The notes: generated from the letters alone by a model not told the origin. Numbered from the stretch's first letter, positions 21,353 through 31,413 are shown. The stretch is DNA of 64,000 bases from Kazachstania africana CBS 2517 (GCF_000304475.1 NC_018946.1:744001-808000), one strand, 5' to 3'. Translations and numbers: made by a program.

Positions 21353-22582
21353 TCATTTCTCGTTCACGTGACTGTTTTTCACTAATTCGATGGTTTTCTG
21401 TTTCAAATCAAGTATATAGTATCGAACATCTGAGAGAACATCCTGTGGGAAGTTGCACTCTATTTGTAAGAGTGTCGTCTCGATGGCGTACGTGTCATTG
21501 CGCTTGATGTGCTCACTAAGTGTATTCATGTCTGACATGGAGGTGTAATTCGCATTTTTCTCCCGGAGAAAATCATTGAATTGTTTGGTACGGTCTTCTA
21601 CCTGTGGGAACGTCTTATAATAGAAGAGTAACTTGGAGACAAATTTTTCCTGTTCTTTCGAGGATTCGATGAAATCTTTGATCTTGTATTCTTTGAATAA
21701 CCTCTTATTTTGCCTTTTAATATCTTGAAATATGGTTGTCCTTCTAATCTCGCTTTTAGAAACTATCTGGGACAAGTAATGGAACTTTGTGGGCTCTAAT
21801 GGCCTTTCTTCGTGCTCTTCAGGTTCTCCTCCCTCCTTTGCCTCTTCATCACTAGTAGAGTGGATGCCTTGTCCGCTGCACCATCTTTCAAAGAGATCTT
21901 CTCGTTCTTGGTCGTCAGTCACCAAGTAAAAATCGGGATCCTTAGACACTTTGTTCATTTCCATAGACCACTCAGAAAATTTATCCAGGCCATACCTATC
22001 GAATAACTCCATAAACTTAGCTTTATCCCCACTAAGACCTTCATCTGCAACATTATTCAAAAATTCATAGTCGTCTTCTTCTTCTTCCTCTTCTTCACTT
22101 TCTGATGAATCGTATCCTTCTACTAAGTTCATACGAGGTTTTTCTGCTTCTTTTAGTACTATTTCCCTAACTTCTGATTCCGCCTCTTTTTTTAGTCTTT
22201 CCTGTTCATTCTTCATATCCTCCTTCAAAAATTCTACTTCTTCAACGATATTACCGTATATCTTTTCAACATTCTCAATAGCATAACCTCTAGCAATTCC
22301 AATCAAACATACCAGCTTCTCTTTATCAAATAACTCTATCAGTCTCAAAGACTCTTCATCACTCAACTCTTTTGTAGGCTCATTTTCGTTGTCCAAGTAG
22401 TATTTCATTCCATTATTACATATCACCAGCTTCCAGTCATTCATTAATCTTATCACGAAAACGGGCTCAATTTCCTCTCTTTTGGCAGCTTCAGGTTTCT
22501 CCCATGTCGTCTTCTTAGTTTCAGTGTTGTAATAATACTTCTTCCCGTTGGGGGCCCTATACTCCTTCCAAATCTTATTCAT
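21353..22582 (-). CDS. URN1: Urn1, WW- and FF-domain splicing-associated protein
   Basis: 409 residues (465 in S. cerevisiae). The WW domain is at residues 4-31 (WKEYRAPNGKKYYYNTETKK ending in TTWEKP). One FF domain lies at about 187-240 (KAKFMELFDRYGLDKFSEWS, ending ERWCSG). An acidic ESEEEEEEEDDYEFL tract precedes it and a helical C-terminal region follows. Urn1 is a nuclear protein associated with precatalytic spliceosomes. Position between SUE1 and MAY24 agrees with YPR152C. Confidence 0.95.
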   Translation of the reverse strand: MNKIWKEYRAPNGKKYYYNTETKKTTWEKPEAAKREEIEPVFVIRLMNDWKLVICNNGMKYYLDNENEPTKELSDEESLRLIELFDKEKLVCLIGIARGYAIENVEKIYGNIVEEVEFLKEDMKNEQERLKKEAESEVREIVLKEAEKPRMNLVEGYDSSESEEEEEEEDDYEFLNNVADEGLSGDKAKFMELFDRYGLDKFSEWSMEMNKVSKDPDFYLVTDDQEREDLFERWCSGQGIHSTSDEEAKEGGEPEEHEERPLEPTKFHYLSQIVSKSEIRRTTIFQDIKRQNKRLFKEYKIKDFIESSKEQEKFVSKLLFYYKTFPQVEDRTKQFNDFLREKNANYTSMSDMNTLSEHIKRNDTYAIETTLLQIECNFPQDVLSDVRYYILDLKQKTIELVKNSHVNEK

Positions 22583-22727
22583 CTTGCCTCATCTCATCTG
22601 TAGCCTATATTTTTTACATTTTCAGTATCAGAACAAGATAAATCGTTTTCTTTAAAAAGCCATTGAAAATCAAGAAACATCTCAAACATCATCGCCAAGA
22701 CTACATTTGATAAAACTGGAATCCCCC

Positions 22728-23225
22728 ATGAGGTACGTGTTGCTACTCCAGCGCTGAATTCTATAAATTTGATTACTAACTTTTCGCTACAAATATTACA
22801 GTTTCTTCGACACAAAGGAACAATCAGTTCCCATAGGTTACATTACTCCCAAATTCCCATCCTTATACTGGCCAATAGGTTTCGATGAAAGTTTCGATAA
22901 CGCGTTTCTCTACAGCGTAGTTGACATATGGAAATTCACACTATATTGGTCTCTAATATTCAATGGTGCTTTCTATGTGTCTGCAGGAGCCGTAGCTTGT
23001 TTGACAACGAAAAAAAAATCACGATCGTTACTAATCTTCGCCACATATACAGTATTCGGTGGACTCCAAGGTGTCATTGTTGGGACAGTGATGGGATTCC
23101 TAGTCGGCACCATATACAGAGCAGGTCTTTTTGGTATGTCATGTTGGATCCCAATGTGTTGCGCTGTGGCCCAAATCTTATACGATGTGCTGGTAAGCTA
23201 CTCCACCGTTGGTAGAATAATGTGA
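22728..23225 (+). CDS. MAY24: May24 (YPR153W homologue), spliced membrane protein
   Basis: Exon 1 is only five bases (22,728-22,732, ATGAG). The intron at 22,733-22,801 (69 bases) has donor GTACGT, branch point TACTAAC at 22,774-22,780 and acceptor TACAG. Exon 2 is 22,802-23,225. The spliced product is 142 residues starting MSFFDTKEQSVPIGYITPKF, then LYWPIGFDESFDNAFLYSVV and two or three membrane segments in the C-terminal 90 residues. It is the YPR153W homologue by sequence, by conserved intron position and by location between URN1 and PIN3. The S. cerevisiae protein is a little-studied membrane protein. Without splicing there is no suitable start. Confidence 0.93.
22733..22801 (+). other. 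spliceosomal intron of MAY24
   Basis: A 69-base intron after the fifth coding base, with GTACGT donor, perfect TACTAAC branch point and TACAG acceptor 21 bases beyond the branch point. It lies inside codon 2. Donor GTACGT is a minor variant of the yeast consensus GTATGT. Confidence 0.93.
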
Positions 23226-23425
23226 ACAGCTAACATATGGGCCCATCAATACTGTTATCGCTCTTCACTACTCATTATGCTGCTCATCGACTGAGCCACC
23301 ATGTGGCCGGGCAACAACAACGACAAGGGTCCCAAATCTCGCATAGAATATAAAAATGAATTAAAAACGAGGTGAGGAATACCATATTCGTATCTTTACT
23401 GAAGCTTGAAGCATAAGTATAGAAC

Positions 23426-24130
23426 ATGTCATCCGCTTTAATTAATCGTGCTATTACCAATATTAAGACAGAATTAGATTTCCTTAGGGAGTCTGAAATC
23501 ATAACCCAGCAACAACTTGATGAAATCTTGAAACAATTACCTGAAAAGTATGATCCTTCGAGTAAGCAAGCACAGAGTAATGAAAAACTACCCCTCCAAA
23601 CGGTGAATGCAGCAGCGAATTCCTCCTCTGCCTCAGTAGACCATGCCTCTGCGACGCCTCCTCCAGCAAATCAACTGGAATACGTGGAGGCATTGTATGC
23701 TTTTGAACCACAACAGGAAGGTGATTTAAGATTAGTCGCAGGTGACAAAGTTCAAATTCTCGAGAAACCATCCGCTGAATGGTACAAGGGAACTTGTAAT
23801 GGCCAAATTGGTATGTTTCCCGCTAACTACGTGAAGCCAGTTACAAAGGATAGCTTTGCTCCACCTCCCCCTCAATATCAACAATACTCAAACAACTACC
23901 AACAGCCTTCATACTCCCAACCAGCCTATCCCCCAGCTTCAACGGGTTACTACCAACAGCCACAACAAGTGCAAGTCCAACAACCACAACAAGTGCAAGT
24001 CCAACAACAACCACAGCAGCAGAGCCAAACTAATGAACAATTGAAAAGATTTGGTAGTAAGCTAGGTAACGCTGCCATTTTTGGTGCAGGTGCTACTTTG
24101 GGTAGTGACTTGGTTAATAGTATATTTTGA
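23426..24130 (+). CDS. PIN3: Pin3/Lsb1, SH3-domain protein with Q-rich tail
   Basis: 234 residues (215 in S. cerevisiae Pin3). The SH3 domain is at about residues 85-139 (YVEALYAFEPQQEGDLRLVA, EWYKGTCNGQIGMFPANYV). An N-terminal helix containing SALINRAITNIKTELDFL is typical of Lsb1/Pin3. Residues ~150-205 are Pro/Gln/Tyr-rich with tandem QQPQQVQV units, the prion-like part. These proteins bind Las17/WASP, restrain actin nucleation and influence appearance of the [PSI+] prion. PIN3 and LSB1 are paralogues; neighbours favour PIN3 (YPR154W). Confidence 0.94.
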   Translation: MSSALINRAITNIKTELDFLRESEIITQQQLDEILKQLPEKYDPSSKQAQSNEKLPLQTVNAAANSSSASVDHASATPPPANQLEYVEALYAFEPQQEGDLRLVAGDKVQILEKPSAEWYKGTCNGQIGMFPANYVKPVTKDSFAPPPPQYQQYSNNYQQPSYSQPAYPPASTGYYQQPQQVQVQQPQQVQVQQQPQQQSQTNEQLKRFGSKLGNAAIFGAGATLGSDLVNSIF

Positions 24131-24200
24131 GTTTATACAAATATATATAAATGTCGTGTGGTAGGTAATTCTTAAGGTGTTATATTGCTTTAAATATTTC

Positions 24201-25937
24201 TTAAAGGTATTTACCGTATACATGATAAAGTCTATTCAACACATGCAGTTTATTATTGGAAGTATAAAACATGTCTTCAAGGTCTTCGACCCACTCTAAC
24301 TTCCTAGATCTTGGGAGAATAAGTTTCCCAAAAGAATATATTTTTGAAATTTCAATCATGAGGATCCCATTTTCTTTTTTACTTCTATTATCGTTGTTTA
24401 GCAATTTTTCAACTTTGTTTAAGCTTTTGCTCAGCTGTAATTTGACATTTTTTGTGTTACTGAAAACACCACGGAGTCTTAGAAGCCTAGAAATGGAAAT
24501 GCTCAAAAGATAAACTAAAAGAATCGAGGGAGAAAGGGCAATTAATTCGAATAATAGTTCCTGAGATTTTAAAATTTGATCCACACCGTCTAATGCTAAT
24601 GATCCATCAACTTTTGTCTTTTGGATTTGGATTAGTATTGACTTGATTAATTCACCATTAACAATGTTTTTTATTGGCTTTTGCATTTGGGACTCATAAA
24701 TTTTCATAAAATCGTTCAAATTCCCATGTTTAATGTCATCATAAATTTTACCTTCATTTATAGTACCTTTCACATTTTCAACATAAAATGAACTGAGCAT
24801 ACGATATAGAGAGTCCATCTCAGTTTCCAAAGTACCACTCGACATCATAGAAATTTCACTATTCGTGTCATGTTTTACAGTGGCCCAAATTCTCTTGACA
24901 GGTATCCAAATCCAATTTGTAATCAAACTTTTGGTAAATTCCAAAATATTCTCTTGTACAAAAGCAATTATTTTGTCCTTTGAATTCCAAATAGTTAGTA
25001 ATATACTTGGTCCTTTAATAAATATAATTAATCCGAGGGGCCAATATCTTTCGATTATTCCCGGTTTATGCCACCTCTGCATTTCATTTCCCTGGGAGAA
25101 CTCTTTTGTTGAATTGAGTATCTGCGTCAGGGACATAGTTTTGCCTCTGTCATTGAAAAATCGCGACAAACACTCTTTTCCCGAGTCAGCACTATGGAAA
25201 TTATCAATTAACTCACCAAGTTTTTCAGTGTAAAAATCATTTATTTTATTGAGTTTATTCAGCTTCAAACGTATTTCATTGTTAATCATTAAGCCCGGTA
25301 AATTGAGAAGGATTTGTGGGCCTGTAATACCCACAAACTTATAGTTTTGTAACATGAAAACTTTCGTGAAAACAGGTTTGATCTCATTGTCATAAAATGA
25401 TGTAAACGAACTTGGTCTCTTTTCGCTTCGTAACGTACGCCATATCAATTTCGTCAATCTTAATGTTCTTGATATCGAAGCTTGTACCAGATAGATTAAT
25501 TTATTCACCTTTGAATGCATAACTGTCTCGTAATATAGTTGTGACTCGTATGTCATAGGAAGCTCAACCAGCGATTCATTCAATACCACGTAGAAACACA
25601 ACACCAGTATATACTGTTCTATCGCTTGTCTCATGATGTGTAGAATAGGATTATCTACCGTCTCACATTGAACAGACTCCATACGATGTGAAATCTCAAA
25701 AATGGGCTCAAAATTGATCCAAATTCTTCTACCACGCTCCTCGTTCGATAGTTTCTTTTGAAAATTAGCCACAATATTTTTTATATGTTGTAATGAGTCC
25801 TGATACTCGCCTACATGACGCCTAGTACTTTCATCAAACACCAAGTCATGTTTCTGAGAGGTCAAATGCTCAAAAGAGGATTCCAATTGGATATCAATCC
25901 TCGAGATAGCATCCAACACAGACCTGTCAAATAGCAT
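24201..25937 (-). CDS. NCA2: Nca2, mitochondrial ATP6/ATP8 expression factor
   Basis: 578 residues (616 in S. cerevisiae). Nca2 is a mitochondrial membrane protein that, with Nca3, regulates expression of the mitochondrial ATP8-ATP6 mRNA. The conserved block around residue 300 (KPGIIERYWPLGLIIFIKGP, then SILLTIWNSKDKI and WIWIPVKRIW) and a hydrophobic segment near 465-485 (FELIALSPSILLVYLLSISI) mark the family. The ATG is the first in frame. It is divergent from TDA6. TPO3, which separates these two genes in S. cerevisiae, is absent. Confidence 0.95.
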   Translation of the reverse strand: MLFDRSVLDAISRIDIQLESSFEHLTSQKHDLVFDESTRRHVGEYQDSLQHIKNIVANFQKKLSNEERGRRIWINFEPIFEISHRMESVQCETVDNPILHIMRQAIEQYILVLCFYVVLNESLVELPMTYESQLYYETVMHSKVNKLIYLVQASISRTLRLTKLIWRTLRSEKRPSSFTSFYDNEIKPVFTKVFMLQNYKFVGITGPQILLNLPGLMINNEIRLKLNKLNKINDFYTEKLGELIDNFHSADSGKECLSRFFNDRGKTMSLTQILNSTKEFSQGNEMQRWHKPGIIERYWPLGLIIFIKGPSILLTIWNSKDKIIAFVQENILEFTKSLITNWIWIPVKRIWATVKHDTNSEISMMSSGTLETEMDSLYRMLSSFYVENVKGTINEGKIYDDIKHGNLNDFMKIYESQMQKPIKNIVNGELIKSILIQIQKTKVDGSLALDGVDQILKSQELLFELIALSPSILLVYLLSISISRLLRLRGVFSNTKNVKLQLSKSLNKVEKLLNNDNRSKKENGILMIEISKIYSFGKLILPRSRKLEWVEDLEDMFYTSNNKLHVLNRLYHVYGKYL

Positions 25938-26671
25938 CCTGTACCTAGTTCACTCAGTTTCACGATACCAAGCTGCTGTTGACCACAAATAGTAGTGAAA
26001 AGAACGGCTCTATCAAACGTACAAGTTATCTTTCCGGCTACCAACCGATGAGCATTTATTCATTTCATTACTGCGAGATGCAGATTGACTTCCAGTCCAT
26101 AATCCGGACTTCCTTTATGGCCGTCTCATTGAAAGGTTCAGAAAATCTCCGCAAGCGATCTCCGTCGGGCTTCCTCTCCGTCACGTTGTTGCAAAATGAT
26201 CCGATCCGCGGCTTCTTACGGTGTCATTTTTACATGCCGAACGTAATAATTAGATTTACTCATCGAGCAAAATGCATCACTTTCCTCGTAGGATGAAACG
26301 GTACGCAGGGGGATGAAGGTTGCTTCTTGGTCGGTTGCTATTTAAACTTTGTCATGCCAAGATACAAAATGGAAAGTCACTCGCATCGTTTTACCATGAC
26401 AATCCATTACTAAGCTTCTCTTGAAAATTTTAATATTTCTTGGAACTTCTCTCTGTCAACACAGGCAGATCAGTGTAGTGTATAAGATAGTGATATGAAG
26501 CAGGGGTGATTGATTACTGATTAATACCTCGGAAATACCGATTTCTTCTAGCTGCTTAGCATTGTAAGTCAAATAATGCCATGCATATATATATATTACT
26601 TTCTCATTAGACACAAATGGTAATTGTCTTTTCTCACTACTAACCATTCGAGAAAGAATTCAGATATTACA
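25938..26671. other. divergent NCA2-TDA6 spacer, TPO3 absent
   Basis: 734 bp without a supported gene. S. cerevisiae has the polyamine exporter gene TPO3 here. I see no multi-span transporter relic. Short TTG-started frames are not convincing. Confidence 0.5.
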
Positions 26672-27985
26672 ATGCGCTTAATAGTACTTATATATTTGAC
26701 CACTGGGGGTACGTCAATGATCGTACCTTGGTTCAATGAGAATACTGAATTTTTCAAAATGAAAATTAGAAGTATTGAAGATCCTAATAACGAGGATTCT
26801 TTACCATTCATATTAAATGCAAAGCAAGTTAATGATTCCAACAAGAGTTTGGTTAATGACTCTTACATACCCCAATACGTCTTAGAAAATGCACCAATTG
26901 TTCATTTGTCTGATGATGAACTTTATTTCCCCCAAGATATCGAAACTTATATCGAAAATTTCAAAGTGACAGACGAATCGAATAATACTATATTGGAAGA
27001 TCTAACTTTACAGCAGTTAGAAAACACATTCACATTTAGGAATGATGATTTGTCTCTCTCTAACGTTCACAGTTCGAAGACATTCTTAACTAGTAAGACA
27101 GATTTCACACAAAATCCAGACTATATGTTTGGTTCATTGTATGAGTACAAAAATACTGGTGAAATAAGAAAATCGGCGCCTTCTGTGTTAATTGTTGTAG
27201 ACAAAGGTAATGGTTGGGTAGACGCATTTTGGTTCTTCTTTTACGCCTTTAACAATGGGCCCACCGTCCTAGGTAATGGTCCATGGGGTTCACATCTGGG
27301 TGATTGGGAACATTGTGTAGTCAGATTTTTTAATGGACAACCGAAAGCTATTTACATGAGCCAACATAGCACTGGGAGCGCTTACGATTTTAATGCATTG
27401 GAAAAATTCAATGGAAGACCATTAGTTTTCAGTGCGAAAGGTACACATGGGAACTATGCATCACCAGGACGATTTTCGCATGATATCCCGTACATTGCGT
27501 TTAAACCATTAAATGACGTTACAGACAGAGGCCCATTATGGGATCCAACTTCAAAAGTTTATTCATACAAGTTCAATCCATATAAGGATAATGAAGTCAT
27601 TCCTATAAATGCTGATGCTAAAAAAATTGGTAGAAGTTGGTTATATTACCAAGGACATTGGGGTAATAGACAGTTAGATAAAAAGGATTCCAGACAAAAA
27701 ACCTCGATTTTCGAATCCAAATATGTTACTGGTCCTAGGGGTCCTTTATACAAGAATCTGGACAGAGTTTCCATTTGTGGTGACAAGAATACTAAGATAT
27801 GTCATTTAAAATCGCATTTACGTAGATCAGAAGGGTTTCACCTAGCTGAAAATCAAAACGGGTTGGTCGGCAATAATTGCGGTGTCCTATTGGAAAAGAT
27901 CAAGCCCAGATGGTTACGTGAAATAGCATACTTCATTACGTGGAGAGGTTCACTCTGTTACTTGATGGACCTCTACACGGGTTAA
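26672..27985 (+). CDS. TDA6: Tda6/Vps62 family protein
   Basis: 437 residues from MRLIVLIYLTTGGTS, the first ATG in frame (467 in S. cerevisiae Tda6). The first ~16 residues look like a signal peptide or anchor. The Vps62/DUF946-type domain covers about residues 150-400, including GNGPWGSHLGDWEHCVVRFF, IYMSQHSTGSAYDF, RPLVFSAKGTHGNYASPG and YYQGHWGNRQL. Vps62 is needed for cytoplasm-to-vacuole protein targeting; Tda6 is its uncharacterised paralogue. TDA6 is preferred because of the YPR-track neighbours. Confidence 0.93.
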   Translation: MRLIVLIYLTTGGTSMIVPWFNENTEFFKMKIRSIEDPNNEDSLPFILNAKQVNDSNKSLVNDSYIPQYVLENAPIVHLSDDELYFPQDIETYIENFKVTDESNNTILEDLTLQQLENTFTFRNDDLSLSNVHSSKTFLTSKTDFTQNPDYMFGSLYEYKNTGEIRKSAPSVLIVVDKGNGWVDAFWFFFYAFNNGPTVLGNGPWGSHLGDWEHCVVRFFNGQPKAIYMSQHSTGSAYDFNALEKFNGRPLVFSAKGTHGNYASPGRFSHDIPYIAFKPLNDVTDRGPLWDPTSKVYSYKFNPYKDNEVIPINADAKKIGRSWLYYQGHWGNRQLDKKDSRQKTSIFESKYVTGPRGPLYKNLDRVSICGDKNTKICHLKSHLRRSEGFHLAENQNGLVGNNCGVLLEKIKPRWLREIAYFITWRGSLCYLMDLYTG

Positions 27986-28398
27986 TTTCAAGCCCACTGC
28001 ATCTCTATCATTACGCAAATTTTGAAGAGAAAAATTTATTCAATCATAATTACATTGGCATTGGCATATCTACCTCATTTTTGTAATAATCATATATGTT
28101 ATTTTAACTTTCTTAATGATTAATGCTGATTATGTCAACTATCTCGTATTAATCAAATCTGATATTACTATACTACGCGCGAAAGTTCCAGAAAATTCTA
28201 GGGATTTCTATACCTTTCCACTGAGAAACGACGCAGAGGGAGTTTTTCTTTTTATTAAGGAACGCGACTGGAAACTTCTTGATTATCGATGAGGTTCTTC
28301 ACAGTCAACCTGAGAGACTGTATTTAAAGACGGAGTCGTTATTAGAATGATCTGAGCTTGCATTTCATAGTTGAAAACACTACACAGAAATAGGTCTA
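27986..28398. promoter_or_regulatory. CUR1/BTN2 promoter region
   Basis: 413 bp upstream of the CUR1/BTN2-type gene. It holds a perfect four-unit heat-shock element at 28,181-28,198 (separate entry). No gene is visible. Confidence 0.6.
28181..28198. promoter_or_regulatory. four-unit heat-shock element (Hsf1 site)
   Basis: GAAAGTTCCAGAAAATTC is GAA-nn-TTC-nn-GAA-nn-TTC with perfect alternation and two-base spacing. It stands 201 bp upstream of the CUR1/BTN2 ATG. BTN2 and CUR1 are stress-induced in S. cerevisiae, so Hsf1 control is expected. Confidence 0.75.
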
Positions 28399-29208
28399 AT
28401 GTTTTCTTTTTTAGCACCAACAGTTTTCGATACACTACCAACTTTTAAAAGTGGTGTTGCAAACCACTATGGTAATTGCATCAACAATGATCCATTTGTC
28501 CCTAAGTATAAAAGAAGGAGGCCATGTAGCAGCCCTCAACCAAGTCAGTTGAGAGAACTACCATCGATAGATTACAGTCTGGAGAAACGTCCTTACGGTT
28601 ACCAACTTTCGTTACAGAAATATATTCCAAAATCAGTACTATTACACCAACTGGAGAAAAAGTTGCATACAATAAAAAACAATATTTACAAGCCCAATTA
28701 TGAAATAGTCACCGATATATTTGGTCAGCAACATTATGTGGAAGACCAATCAACCGAAGAGGCCTATACGAATGCGGCTATTGAAGTTTTAAGGTCTAAT
28801 TTGGATGAAATCAAATCTGACTTGGCTAGAGAAATATTTAAGCATTGTCGCTTTTGTCTCGATAAAGAAAACAACATTCTAAAGGTGAAGCTGGTTAATT
28901 TAAGTCACGAATTTCAGTTGGATGGCTCACTTACAAAGCTCTATGTATCGAATTACAGCATAAATGAGGACGACTTAAAATTCGATGTTGCTTCTATAAC
29001 AATTCACATTGAAACAACTGATGCTAGGGGCTCAGACGACAATGGAGAGCCGCTTATAGAGAGTAGTGATGCAAGTAAAGAGAGTAAAATCAACTATTTG
29101 AAAAGAAAGGAAGAAATGTATAAGAATAATCAAAAGAGAACACATAATTTGAGGCATCTAAGGCACAAAAAAATAAGCCAAGGCAATCAAGTGCACCTTC
29201 AATGCTAG
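28399..29208 (+). CDS. CUR1: Cur1/Btn2 family protein-sorting chaperone factor, frame interrupted
   Basis: The open frame gives 269 residues from MFSFLAPTVFDTLPTF. It matches Btn2/Cur1, which sort misfolded proteins to nuclear and peripheral deposits and help to cure [URE3]. Conserved parts are YGYQLSLQKYIPKSVL, VTDIFGQQHYVEDQSTEEA and LAREIFKHCRFCLD. Position (TDA6, this gene, KRE6) matches YPR158W. The frame stops at 29,206-29,208, but a second frame (29,148-29,348) holds the typical Btn2 C-terminal block PILEEVQDEEFAEYHKSLS. A -1 shift in the A7 run at 29,167-29,173 would join them, giving about 316 residues. It may be a homopolymer sequencing error, a real disabling mutation or a slippage site. 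Confidence 0.85.
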   Translation: MFSFLAPTVFDTLPTFKSGVANHYGNCINNDPFVPKYKRRRPCSSPQPSQLRELPSIDYSLEKRPYGYQLSLQKYIPKSVLLHQLEKKLHTIKNNIYKPNYEIVTDIFGQQHYVEDQSTEEAYTNAAIEVLRSNLDEIKSDLAREIFKHCRFCLDKENNILKVKLVNLSHEFQLDGSLTKLYVSNYSINEDDLKFDVASITIHIETTDARGSDDNGEPLIESSDASKESKINYLKRKEEMYKNNQKRTHNLRHLRHKKISQGNQVHLQC

Positions 29209-29348
29209 TAGCAGATATTACCAAGACTCAACCCCCTCCGCAATTATACCATCCAATTCTGGAGGAAGTTCAGGATGAGGAGTTTGCGGAGTATCATAAA
29301 TCACTATCGTCGGTTGGCGAAAAATCTCCAATTGTAACGAATGAATAA
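29148..29348 (+). pseudogene. out-of-frame C-terminus of the CUR1/BTN2 gene
   Basis: This frame, in the -1 register of the preceding ORF, encodes the conserved acidic tail ILEEVQDEEFAEYHKSLSSV ending GEKSPIVTNE and then TAA. Btn2 has a closely similar end. The overlap in which the frame change can occur is 29,148-29,205 and includes the A7 run. Whether it is translated is unknown. Confidence 0.75.
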
Positions 29349-31413
29349 TGAACGATACTAAATAATGTATATCTAGTATACAGTAACGATTTAACGCATA
29401 TTTTACGTTTATAAAAAGAATTTACTTTCATGGCTATCGCAGTCGCTGTATAATTTATTTTTTATCACTAAAAGACGTAAGTACTCATCGGAAACAGCTC
29501 TAAGATATATGTATGAATTAGACACCACTACTATAATTAAGCTAGTATGGTTCGTCCTTTCTTCTACTCTGCATTCGCGTCAATTTTCTTATACACTATG
29601 AAAGCTGTATGCTAAGGTATACTACTGTAACTAACTCGGGTTTTAGTTAATGACTAGATACCTAGACTCTAAACTCGATTAAAATATCGCAAAGATGGAC
29701 TGAATACTTTACGACTGATTATTCTCAATATATATTTTGTCTTATTTCTTAAAAAGCAAAAAAAAAGTTGGCATTATTTCCAAAATTCCCTTTCAATCTA
29801 CAAGACATTAAAAAACGTACCTTTGAATTGAAATATTTTCACAATAAACTGGGGCTACCAGCTTTCTCTTTTGATTTAATAGCTGACCGTCTGACAAGCT
29901 GTTTTCTTTATGTATTTCACGTTGACAATAATCCTATAAATCATCCCATAAATCAGTGCCTTCCCATTGACATGCTGCACCATAACCGCTGATTGGAGGC
30001 TAAACATTATATTTTAGTTTCAGAAATTTTCACAGCTTTGAGATATGAACTGGATGTTTCAACTAACAAGATAGAATGATATGTGCGTATGGGGCTTTTG
30101 AAAGTGACTTATTTTCAAAAGGTGCGTCACCTGTCTCCTCCAATTATGAAAAGCGATGCCACATAAAAACTATCATAGAGCTGAGAAGCAACAATGATTT
30201 TGTTTTAATTAGAATAGGTAGTGGTTTAGTATCAGAAACATATATTTTATTCATGACTTCAGCCAAAATTGTTCCGAAAGAGAGGTATAAATAAGGTACA
30301 GCACTGGTGATTAGAAAAAAATGAAATAAAATAATGAGCACATCAATCTCTTCAGAAACGAAAAAGGTTACTCAGCAAAAATTGTTTATCATATGAAAAT
30401 CAAGTCGCCATAGATAGCTATGTCTCATGCTCTGCATCTATTTTTGAAGAGCCATAAACATTTCAAGGGGCAATCCGTCGTATGCTAAAAAGTTGATACA
30501 AGGAGCAAAAGGAGGATCAAGCCTGTTCATTCTTTGTTGACAGTTCTCTTTTTTTCAGAAAATGAAACTAATTATATCTCTCTAATTACTAACAATAGGC
30601 GTACACAAGAAAAATGAAAACCATTTTCTTGCAGTATGCAGTAAAAAAACTTATTTCTACTAGAAAATACAATATTTATATGATATATAAAAACAGAAAT
30701 AATCCCCATAAATAACTAGCTAAAAACTGATATGACGTACAACATATAGTTATAAAGGTCCTTTTATCTATCTTCTTCGTTCTCACCAAAGGTAATAACG
30801 TGTTCCCGATACTTTCCCATAAAAAAGTGCAAAGTACTTGCAGCATCTCTGCTGTCCATCAGTGCAGTATTACAGCTTCACATGATTATACAAATTATGC
30901 TCTAACATGACGAAGAGTATCATGGGTAATCCGAGAAAAAAGTCTTGGCATTGTAATTCTGCAGAGAAAAGGGGGCTTGGACAAAAAAAAAATTTTTGGC
31001 TTGGCGAAATTTTGAATATCAGGCACGGCTCATAATAATACCACACTAAAATATGTGATTTATTTGTTCGAGTCTCTGCGAGAAAATAAACCTGCCAAAG
31101 AGAACCTTTGCCTATTGGGGAAGAACAGATCGAGGCGCGTTCTGATTGGTAGTGGCTTGATTTGTCTGTTCTCGAGAACAGATTATTTTTTTTTTATCAG
31201 CTAATACCACTATTTTAATGCAATGAAAAAAATAATAATATATATTTCATAGAACAGCTACTTAGGATTTTGATAATTATTGCAAGTATTTTTTGCTTTT
31301 CATTACTCCAAGTCGGTAGGTTGATATTTAAAACTATTTATTATTGCCTAAAGGGTGAGAAATCCTAAATTTTTATTTTGATACGACCATAGCGACATAA
31401 CTGGAACCCACTG
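29349..31413. other. 2-kb CUR1-KRE6 intergenic region
   Basis: No supported gene. The equivalent region of S. cerevisiae contains a tRNA and Ty insertions; I see neither a tRNA nor defined LTRs here. The KRE6-proximal 300 bp contain an 18-bp perfect palindrome (31,165-31,182). Short frames such as 29,768-29,992 and 30,076-30,294 have no recognised similarity. Confidence 0.5.
31165..31182. promoter_or_regulatory. 18-bp perfect palindrome upstream of KRE6
   Basis: TCTGTTCTCGAGAACAGA reads the same on both strands and lies about 230 bp upstream of the KRE6 ATG. Half-sites GAACAGA and GTTCTGA also occur at about 31,124-31,145. It may bind a dimeric factor; none is identified. Confidence 0.5.

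Noticed and set aside
20928..21371. 147-codon plus-strand ATG frame with hydrophobic segments between SUE1 and URN1
   Set aside because: No recognised match, overlaps the URN1 end antisense and fills the SUE1 promoter; probably a chance frame in a GC-richer segment, though long enough to test.
21365..21372. CACGTGAC resembling a centromere CDEI element
   Set aside because: Lies at the end of URN1 with no AT-rich CDEII and no CCGAA-type CDEIII nearby.
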